From: Spirochaetaceae bacterium
GTDB taxonomy: Bacteria; Spirochaetota; Spirochaetia; DSM-2461
Direction: 5' to 3'
Assembly: GCA_003246505.1 (NCBI GenBank)
Contig: QKAI01000403.1
Span: forward strand, 1 to 7,179
Length of the DNA: 7,179 nucleotides
This document shows, one piece after another, positions 1 through 5,166 of this stretch (positions are counted from its first letter, which is position 1; every line of letters starts with the position of its first letter). Under the pieces are notes generated by a model that had not been told where the DNA came from, did no database searches, and saw only the letters and a list, made by a program, of their open reading frames with translations. The position numbers and the translations under genes were made by a program.

Positions 1-157
1 CCACATCAAAGAGATCGGCGTAAAGCAGGAAATGCACCATGGACTGGAAGTCATCCGGATCGGTGCCCCCTATGTCTGTGGAAACAATGACCCTGTAACG
101 CGAGCCGTCCAGGGCGCCGCCGGGAGGAATCCTGACTGCAGATTCAAGTGATTTCAT
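1..157 (-). CDS. DUF1593 nucleoside-hydrolase-like protein, N-terminal part (runs off the left edge)
   Basis: Only the first 52 codons are in the window. The frame starts at the ATG at 157-155 and is open to the edge. The peptide begins MKSLESAVRIPPGG and continues into VIVSTDIGGTDPDDFQSM, then a hydrophobic stretch ending LLYADLFDV. The Asp-rich motif right after a beta-strand resembles the N-terminal metal-binding loop of nucleoside hydrolases. The wording STDIGGTDPDD is typical of DUF1593 (PF07632, Sde182-like), a family annotated as cellulose-binding or nucleoside-hydrolase-like with poorly known activity. No signal peptide is seen, so the protein is probably cytoplasmic. The start overlaps the 3' end of the DUF4038 gene by 14 bp in another frame, and a Shine-Dalgarno site lies 7 nt upstream, which suggests translational coupling. 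The likely role is cleavage of an N- or O-glycosidic bond in the imported sugar; this is inference. The rest of the protein cannot be assessed. Confidence 0.85.
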   Translation of the reverse strand, partial: MKSLESAVRIPPGGALDGSRYRVIVSTDIGGTDPDDFQSMVHFLLYADLFDV

Positions 158-1532
158 ACGTTTTTCCTTTTGCCGGGTGACCTTCCGAATATGTCCTGAT
201 GAGAAGAAGGGCATCCTTTGTGAATTCCGCCGGCGGTTCGATTTTCCAAGGGGGAACCGGAGATAATCCACCCCCTTCTGTCCATCTTCCGGTTGAGGGA
301 TTCATCCAGCCCATGGTAACCGATTCTCCCGAAAAAAAGGAGAGGTCCATGGATACGCGCCTTTTCTCGTACCAGTAGACCAGAAGATAATCCTGTCCCC
401 GGGAGGCCAGGACTCTTCCGTACCGCTCCCCATTTCCCCCGGTGATCGTTTCCTGAGCGGGAATGCGGTCGAAATAGGGAAGGGAGAGGATTATATCCTT
501 AAGAAATTTAAGTTGACTGGCCCCATCGTCATCTAGGGCGTCCCGCCAGTGCTTCCTTGCTCCGTAAGCCCCTTCCCCGGAACGGGGATCGTACATCTGC
601 ATGACCGAGTTGTTTCCGTAGGTATGTCCGCAAGCGCCTGAGAGTACGGACCAGTAGGCGTAGCGTCTCACGTCTCCAGCTTTCCAGCGCGGTAGGGACG
701 GGTCGTGGAGGCCCCGGGGAATCCCTTCGTAAGAGGGTTCACCGTCCAGGGTCGGCCTGGGAGGTTCCATGCTCCTGTCTTCCTGAACATAGCGCCAGTT
801 GTCCGGACCGATTTCCAGGTTTTCGTCCGGCTCTTCCCCGTGGCCCATGCTTTGATCGTAGTAGCGGTGGCCCGACTGAAACATATGGAAATCGAGCCAT
901 TCCGACCCGTGGAACCACCGGGAGGAACTGGTTCGGCCGAAGGGATGGAAGGAGATGAGATGGCTGGGATCATGCCTTCGGATGGTCCGCCCCAGTATGT
1001 TCCATAAGTCCCCTCCCCGGTCGCCCCGGATATCCCCTCCCAGGACCCAGATAATATTATCCTTTTTCCTGAATCTCCTGGCAATCCACGTGGCGAACTC
1101 TTCCCCGTTCTCCTTCGTCAGGCAGCCCGATTTAACAAAACTGCCCCACGCGGGCAGGAGAGCGATGAAAAGACCCCGTTCCGCTGCCATGTCCACTACC
1201 CGTGAAATATGGTCCCAGTAACCGGAAAGGCCCAGAGAATCGGGGGAGCAGCCGCAAAATGTTTCAGTGAGGCTTGCATTTTTCAGGGCCCGATGGCCGT
1301 AGACGTTCCTGTCATCCGGTGAGTTCTGCATCATTGTCATAATGACGTTGAATCCCTTGTCCTTCCTGTCATCAAGATACAGCGCCGCCTCTTCGAGGGT
1401 CAGTTTCTGAAAGAGCAGCCAGCCCGTATCGGCCAGCCAGAAAAAAGGACACCCCCCTTGGAATCGCAGAAACCGTCCGTCCGGAGAAACTCCTAATTTC
1501 GTCCCCTCGGGGAATGCATTCGTATTATTCAT
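144..1532 (-). CDS. DUF4038 glycoside hydrolase, GH140 apiosidase-like, cytoplasmic
   Basis: This 462-residue protein matches the DUF4038 (PF13204) TIM-barrel followed by the PF12904 C-terminal beta-domain, the layout of the GH140 apiosidase BT1012, which cleaves apiose linkages in rhamnogalacturonan-II. Family wording visible: FFWLADTGWLLF (30-41), FNVIMTMMQ (61-69), IIWVLGGD (160-167), SSSRWFHGSEWLDFHMFQSGH (202-222) and LDGEPSYEG (262-270). Asp167 and Glu265 fit the expected acid/base and nucleophile; their spacing of 98 is close to the 97 I recall for BT1012 (Asp187/Glu284). The C-terminal domain (about 350-447) ends with WMNPSTGRWTEGG and a beta-rich tail. No signal peptide is present, so it should act in the cytosol on imported sugar. 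The ATG at 1532 is the only good start: the conserved domain begins near residue 13 and no other Met lies before residue 65. The Shine-Dalgarno is weak (GGGCGG), suggesting reinitiation after the upstream gene. DUF4038 is broader than apiosidases, so the exact substrate is uncertain. Confidence 0.9.
   Translation of the reverse strand: MNNTNAFPEGTKLGVSPDGRFLRFQGGCPFFWLADTGWLLFQKLTLEEAALYLDDRKDKGFNVIMTMMQNSPDDRNVYGHRALKNASLTETFCGCSPDSLGLSGYWDHISRVVDMAAERGLFIALLPAWGSFVKSGCLTKENGEEFATWIARRFRKKDNIIWVLGGDIRGDRGGDLWNILGRTIRRHDPSHLISFHPFGRTSSSRWFHGSEWLDFHMFQSGHRYYDQSMGHGEEPDENLEIGPDNWRYVQEDRSMEPPRPTLDGEPSYEGIPRGLHDPSLPRWKAGDVRRYAYWSVLSGACGHTYGNNSVMQMYDPRSGEGAYGARKHWRDALDDDGASQLKFLKDIILSLPYFDRIPAQETITGGNGERYGRVLASRGQDYLLVYWYEKRRVSMDLSFFSGESVTMGWMNPSTGRWTEGGGLSPVPPWKIEPPAEFTKDALLLIRTYSEGHPAKGKTYEIT
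165..171 (-). promoter_or_regulatory. Ribosome binding site of the DUF1593 gene
   Basis: The minus strand reads AAAAGGA, ending 7 nt before the ATG at 157-155. The site lies inside the coding region of the upstream DUF4038 gene. It fixes the start of the downstream gene despite the 14-bp overlap. Confidence 0.7.
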
Positions 1533-1549
1533 AAATTGCCGCCCAGATG

Positions 1550-1575
1550 GGCCGGCCCCTGCGGAAGGGCCGACC
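1550..1575 (-). promoter_or_regulatory. GC-rich intercistronic hairpin after the solute-binding protein gene
   Basis: On the transcript GGUCGGCCC (1575-1567) pairs with GGGCCGGCC (1558-1550). This gives a 9-bp stem with one G-U wobble and an 8-nt loop; a closing U-G pair could extend it to 10 bp. It starts 6 nt after the binding-protein stop codon. The sequence that follows the second arm (CATCTGGGCGG) has no U-tract, so it does not look like a full intrinsic terminator. A 3' stabiliser or partial attenuator that limits the two distal enzyme genes is more plausible. Confidence 0.6.
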
Positions 1576-1581
1576 TTTTCG

Positions 1582-3276
1582 TCATTTCTTGCCGTAGGAC
1601 TGGTCGTAGGCTCTCTGGATAATCTCCAGGTAATCTTCCAGCCCGATGCTCTTTAACTGGTCGAGGTATTCGTTCCAGCCGCTTTCGATGTCCGTAGTGC
1701 CCGAGATGAAACGGACTATGGATTCGCTCATATAATCATAGATAGTCGTTTTGAGGCGGCTCAGTTCTTCGATGTCGCTTTGGGAGTAGTAAAGTTCGGG
1801 GAGTACGTTTTCCGTCTTCTGGCCGAATTTGCCCTGTTGAGTGGATGAGCGGAGAAGGAGAGTCATGCGCCCGGCAAGGGGGGCAACATTAGGATCGTAG
1901 GGATCCTGAGGATAGGCGATGGACGCGTAGAAGCCGTTCGGGCGGTAAGTGGGAAACACCTGGGGCATCATAATGTTTTTAAACTCGGGGAGTGAGCTGT
2001 CCGTATTGAGTGGCACGTATTTGGCAGGGGTCCCGTTGTATCCCTTTTCCCCGTTCGTGGCCAGGACATAATCCTTACCCTCCCGTCCCAGGAGGGAGCG
2101 AATCGTACCGGCCTCGGAGAAAAAGTAGTCAAGCAGGCGGAAAGCGGTTTCAGGATTTTCGCAGTCCTTGGTTATGCAGGCGAAACCGGTGGTGTACTTG
2201 GCGTAGAGCTTGTTCTCGGTCACCCTCTGGCCAGAGGGGCCGATCAGGGGATCAATCGGAGTGTACTGGTGCCATCGCGTACTGGCGGTGAGGTTATTGG
2301 CGTAGCCGGGGCGCATGGCGGGGAAGGCCCCTATTATCGGAGCGTCGCCGCTTTCATTCAGATTGATCTGGGTTTTGTTGTCCATAGTGAACGACTCGAG
2401 ATAGATCAGCCCTTCCCTGTAGAGCCGGTTCAGGTATTTGAGTCCCTCCTTGTATTCCGGCTCCACCGAAGAGAGAACGACCTTTCCGTCCCGGATCCAC
2501 ATCTTGTCCTTGGAGGGAGTGTAGATGAAGGGGTTCATGAGAAAGCCGTCCAGCTCCACATTGGATCCGGCTTTACATGTGGTCAAAGGAAGTTCATCCG
2601 CCTTCCCGTTGCCGTTGGGGTCTCTTTCCTTGAAGGCTTTGAGTACCCGGTAAAAATCCTCCGTGGTTTCCGGTACCTTCATGCCCAGATTTTCCAGCCA
2701 CTGGGTGTTGAGCCACATTTTCTGCGCGTACTGCATCTGGGGGCCGTCATCGATCTGGGGAAGAGCGAAGATGTTGCCGTCCGGTGTCGTGATGAACGGT
2801 TCGAGCTCGCTGTGGTTGGCCAGGACCTGTTTGAACCAGACGGACTGGGTTTCAATGAGGTCATTCAGGGGGATGATGACCCCCTGGTTCCCAAGCTGGG
2901 CCTCGGTGCTTTTATCCATTCTGTTCGTCGTCCCGGCGCCGGTGACAATCATGTCCGAGTAATCGTTGCTGGCGAACATGAGGTTTACCTTCTCCCGGAA
3001 GTTGGTCGATACTTCGCGCCACTCCACTTTGATGTTGGTCAGTTCCTCCAGCTCTTTCACTTGCTCGTTGTCCGTAACCAACTCCTCCGATGCTACCCAT
3101 CGGGGGATGAGGATGCTAACACTCTCCTGTTCCTTGACGATGGGGAACGTTCCCGGTTCGGTGAGGTTGTCCAGGTTCCCTTTACTGCCGGAGGCGGCAG
3201 ACTCCGTTGAACCGGACGCCATGAGAAAAAGGGGGAGAGCTGACATAAGCAGCGTAACCAATGACATCTTTTTCAT
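1582..3276 (-). CDS. Extracellular solute-binding protein of a sugar ABC importer (LplA-like, family 1)
   Basis: This 564-residue protein is the substrate-capturing subunit of the importer formed with the two upstream permeases. Residues 1-20 are a signal peptide: MKKM, then a hydrophobic core, ending LFLMA. The mature protein starts near SGSTESAA. There is no cysteine near the cleavage site (the first Cys is 234), so it is not a lipoprotein and should be free in the periplasm. Typical LplA-type stretches follow: NIKVEWREV (81-89), KVNLMFASNDYSDMI (96-110), GNIFALPQIDDG (167-178), an EF-hand-like DPNGNGKADELPL (219-231), and ACITKDCENPETAFRLLDYFFSEAG (366-390). The length fits the long members of this class (about 500-560). 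The ATG at 3276 has a good AGGAG site 8 nt upstream. The gene sits after the permeases, separated by spacers of 56 bp before and 49 bp after. The ligand is not readable from sequence; the neighbours point to an oligosaccharide. Confidence 0.93.
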   Translation of the reverse strand: MKKMSLVTLLMSALPLFLMASGSTESAASGSKGNLDNLTEPGTFPIVKEQESVSILIPRWVASEELVTDNEQVKELEELTNIKVEWREVSTNFREKVNLMFASNDYSDMIVTGAGTTNRMDKSTEAQLGNQGVIIPLNDLIETQSVWFKQVLANHSELEPFITTPDGNIFALPQIDDGPQMQYAQKMWLNTQWLENLGMKVPETTEDFYRVLKAFKERDPNGNGKADELPLTTCKAGSNVELDGFLMNPFIYTPSKDKMWIRDGKVVLSSVEPEYKEGLKYLNRLYREGLIYLESFTMDNKTQINLNESGDAPIIGAFPAMRPGYANNLTASTRWHQYTPIDPLIGPSGQRVTENKLYAKYTTGFACITKDCENPETAFRLLDYFFSEAGTIRSLLGREGKDYVLATNGEKGYNGTPAKYVPLNTDSSLPEFKNIMMPQVFPTYRPNGFYASIAYPQDPYDPNVAPLAGRMTLLLRSSTQQGKFGQKTENVLPELYYSQSDIEELSRLKTTIYDYMSESIVRFISGTTDIESGWNEYLDQLKSIGLEDYLEIIQRAYDQSYGKK

Positions 3277-3332
3277 TTAACTAACTCCTGTAAAAAATAT
3301 ATTGTGCAATAAATTGCCTATTGCCGTATAGG
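3277..3332 (-). other. AT-rich 56-bp spacer with small dyads between permease and binding-protein genes
   Basis: This is the longest gap between genes in the window and clearly more AT-rich than the coding DNA around it. Directly after the permease stop, CCTAT and ATAGG (3317-3321 and 3328-3332) can pair around a 6-nt loop. A second dyad, TATTG-TG-CAATA, covers 3300-3311, and ATTGCC is repeated at 3313-3318 and 3320-3325. I find no convincing -35/-10 pair. The spacer could be an mRNA processing or stabilising site that lets the binding protein be made in excess. The hairpins are short, so this is tentative. Confidence 0.35.
3284..3290 (-). promoter_or_regulatory. Ribosome binding site of the solute-binding protein gene
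   Basis: The minus strand reads CAGGAGT, with the AGGAG core about 8 nt before the ATG at 3276-3274. It is strong and lies in an AT-rich, unstructured context, as expected for a highly translated binding protein. Confidence 0.75.
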
Positions 3333-4232
3333 TTATCCCTTGAGGGAACCGATCATGATCCCCTTGACGAAATGTTTCTGAACCAGGGGGTAGAGAAGAA
3401 GCACCGGGACGGAGGCGAATACGATGATCGCATATTTGAGGGCTTCCACCAGATTGAGCATCTTCGCCTGCTCCTCCGTCTGGGCCATGATCATTTGCTC
3501 CAGAACTACAGAGTCGGAGATGATGTTCCTCAGGACGACCTGAAGGGGGAGAAGATTACGGTTCTGCAGATAGAGGAGCCCGTTGAAATAGGAATTCCAA
3601 TGGGCTACGGCGTAGAACAGCGTAAGAACCGCGATGATGGGGGCCGAGAGGGGCACGACAACTTTGAGGATGACGGCGATATCGTCCGCCCCGTCCAGAT
3701 CGGCCGCCTCGTAAAGTTCACCGGGAATCGTGGTCTGAAAGAAGGTTCTGGCTATCATCACGTTCCAGACCGCCAGGGCATTGGGTAGGATCATGGCCCA
3801 TCGGGTGTCGAGGAGGCCCAGGTCCCTGACAACAAGATAGGTGGGGATCATGCCACCGTTGAACATCATGGTGAAGACGAAAAAGGCTATAATGGCCTTG
3901 CGCCCGCAGAAATCCTTGCGGGAGAGGGGGTAGGCCGCCATAATGGTCAGAACGATATTCAGTATGGTGCCGAAGAATGTGTAGATGAGAGAGTTTGAGA
4001 ATCCCGTGAGCAGATCCCGGCTCTTCATAATCCTCTTGTAGGCCAGGAGTGTCGGCTCCACGGGCAGTAGCCATACCTTCCCGCTGGCCACCGCGTCGGG
4101 GGAACTGAGGGAGGAACTGATCACGTTGATCAGGGGGAATAGGATAATCGCAAGGCAGAGGGCTTGAAAGAGGAGATTTACCCCATTGAAGACTCTGTCC
4201 GACTGACCGTTCGCTAATTTGCTGATTGACAT
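3333..4232 (-). CDS. Carbohydrate ABC transporter permease, LplC/YtcP type (second permease)
   Basis: This 299-residue inner-membrane protein forms half of the transport channel. About six hydrophobic segments are visible, near residues 17-42, 77-104, 112-135, 145-165, 195-220 and 265-288. The cytoplasmic EAA loop that docks the ATPase is ELYEAADLDGADD with Gly181, followed by a VVPLSAP turn (172-198). The C-terminus KHFVKGIMIGSLKG is the standard ending of this CUT1 permease subfamily, and NGGMIPTYLVVRDLGLLDTRWAMILP (125-150) is also characteristic. The ATG at 4232 follows the stop of the first permease by 10 bp, with a strong Shine-Dalgarno overlapping that stop, so the two subunits are probably translationally coupled and assemble as a heterodimer. 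It most resembles LplC/YtcP proteins; the substrate cannot be read from sequence. Confidence 0.95.
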   Translation of the reverse strand: MSISKLANGQSDRVFNGVNLLFQALCLAIILFPLINVISSSLSSPDAVASGKVWLLPVEPTLLAYKRIMKSRDLLTGFSNSLIYTFFGTILNIVLTIMAAYPLSRKDFCGRKAIIAFFVFTMMFNGGMIPTYLVVRDLGLLDTRWAMILPNALAVWNVMIARTFFQTTIPGELYEAADLDGADDIAVILKVVVPLSAPIIAVLTLFYAVAHWNSYFNGLLYLQNRNLLPLQVVLRNIISDSVVLEQMIMAQTEEQAKMLNLVEALKYAIIVFASVPVLLLYPLVQKHFVKGIMIGSLKG

Positions 4233-4237
4233 ACCTT

Positions 4238-4245
4238 ACCTCCTA
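4238..4245 (-). promoter_or_regulatory. Ribosome binding site overlapping the stop codon of the first permease
   Basis: The minus strand reads TAGGAGGT, in which TAG is the stop codon of the first permease. The ATG of the second permease starts 5 nt after this element. The near-perfect anti-16S match and the overlap imply coupled translation of the two permeases. Confidence 0.85.
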
Positions 4246-5154
4246 CCAGAGACTTGTTTCCGTCAGCCTTGCGGAAATCTTGTTGACGATTGTCAGGAGA
4301 ATCAGTGAGATGACCGATTTGAGGAGCCCTATGGCCGTGGAGTAGCTGTACTGCATGGATACGAGGCCCACCCGGTAGACATAGGTGGCTATGATATCTG
4401 AGGACTCCATGTTCATGGAATTCTGCAGGAGGTATACCTTTTCGAACCCCACGTCCAGTATGTGGGCGGTGCTCATTATGAGGAGAATGATCGCCGTGGG
4501 CAGGATGCCCGGTATGTCCACGTACCAGATCCGCTTCCAGATAGAGGCCCCATCCACAATGGCCGCCTCGTGCATTTCCTCGCTGATTCCCGCCAAAGCC
4601 GCCAGATAGATGATGGCGTTGTAGCCGGTCTGCTGCCAGAGGCCAGAGAAGACGTAAACCGTCTTGAACCAGCGGGGATCGCCCAGGAAGTGGATGGGAT
4701 GGCCGGTCAGGGCGACGAGGGCCTTGTTAACAATGCCGTTGATGGAGAGTACCTGGAACATGATGGAGACCAGAAGCACCGTGGATATGAAGTAGGGCAT
4801 GTAGGTCACCATCTGAACGGTCTTGCCGAATCTCATCCGGGTCGCGTAATTCAGGGAGACGGCCAGAACGATGGGAGGGAGGAGCCCCGCCAGGATCTGG
4901 TAGAGGCTCAGGCCTATGGTGTTGAGCATCAGCCTGGCAAAATAAAAGGAGCCGATGAAGTTCTTGAAGTGCACAAAACCGGCCCAGGGGCTGCCCCAGA
5001 TGCCCTTTACCAGATTGTAATGCTTGAAAGCTATCTGGGCCCCGAGCATGGGGACGTATTTGAAGATGAGAATGTATGCCAGAGGGGGCAGCATAACCAG
5101 GTAGAGCTGCCAGTGCCGTTTCATTTTTTTTCCGATAGTCATTTGTCCGTTCAT
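4243..5154 (-). CDS. Carbohydrate ABC transporter permease, LplB type (first permease)
   Basis: This 303-residue inner-membrane subunit pairs with the second permease to form the sugar channel. Hydrophobic segments lie near residues 17-38, 73-104, 115-137, 165-190, 218-237 and 272-294. The N-terminal region YLVMLPPLAYILIFKYVPMLG and the following IAFKHYN are hallmarks of LplB/YteP-type permeases. The EAA loop reads EEMHEAAIVDGASIWKRIW, with Gly202 and a later IPGILPTA (192-221). The ending NKISARLTETSLW is also typical. The ATG at 5154 is preferred over the Met at codon 5, because GAAAGGA lies 5 nt upstream of the former. The spacer to the preceding hydrolase gene is only 12 bp. LplB/LplC pairs usually import oligosaccharides such as those from pectin or other plant polymers; the actual ligand is unknown. 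Confidence 0.95.
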   Translation of the reverse strand: MNGQMTIGKKMKRHWQLYLVMLPPLAYILIFKYVPMLGAQIAFKHYNLVKGIWGSPWAGFVHFKNFIGSFYFARLMLNTIGLSLYQILAGLLPPIVLAVSLNYATRMRFGKTVQMVTYMPYFISTVLLVSIMFQVLSINGIVNKALVALTGHPIHFLGDPRWFKTVYVFSGLWQQTGYNAIIYLAALAGISEEMHEAAIVDGASIWKRIWYVDIPGILPTAIILLIMSTAHILDVGFEKVYLLQNSMNMESSDIIATYVYRVGLVSMQYSYSTAIGLLKSVISLILLTIVNKISARLTETSLW

Positions 5155-5159
5155 ATTTG

Positions 5160-5166
5160 TCCTTTC
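5160..5166 (-). promoter_or_regulatory. Ribosome binding site of the first permease
   Basis: The minus strand reads GAAAGGA directly after the stop codon of the six-hairpin protein (5169-5167), 5 nt before the ATG at 5154-5152. It supports the chosen start and tight co-translation within the operon. Confidence 0.7.

Noticed and set aside
1550..1575. Intrinsic terminator at the end of the solute-binding protein gene
   Set aside because: The stem is strong but no U-tract follows on the minus strand, and the next gene is close and functionally related. I list it as an intercistronic hairpin instead.
2269..3210. Plus-strand open frame of 313 codons opposite the solute-binding protein gene
   Set aside because: It is antisense to a clearly recognisable protein, its translation resembles no family I know, and long antisense frames are expected in GC-rich DNA.
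3277..3332. Internal promoter before the solute-binding protein gene
   Set aside because: TATATT-like sequence is present, but no acceptable -35 box is found about 17 bp upstream of it.
3321..3788. Plus-strand open frame of 155 codons opposite the second permease
   Set aside because: It is a highly charged translation without domain features and is antisense to a clear permease.
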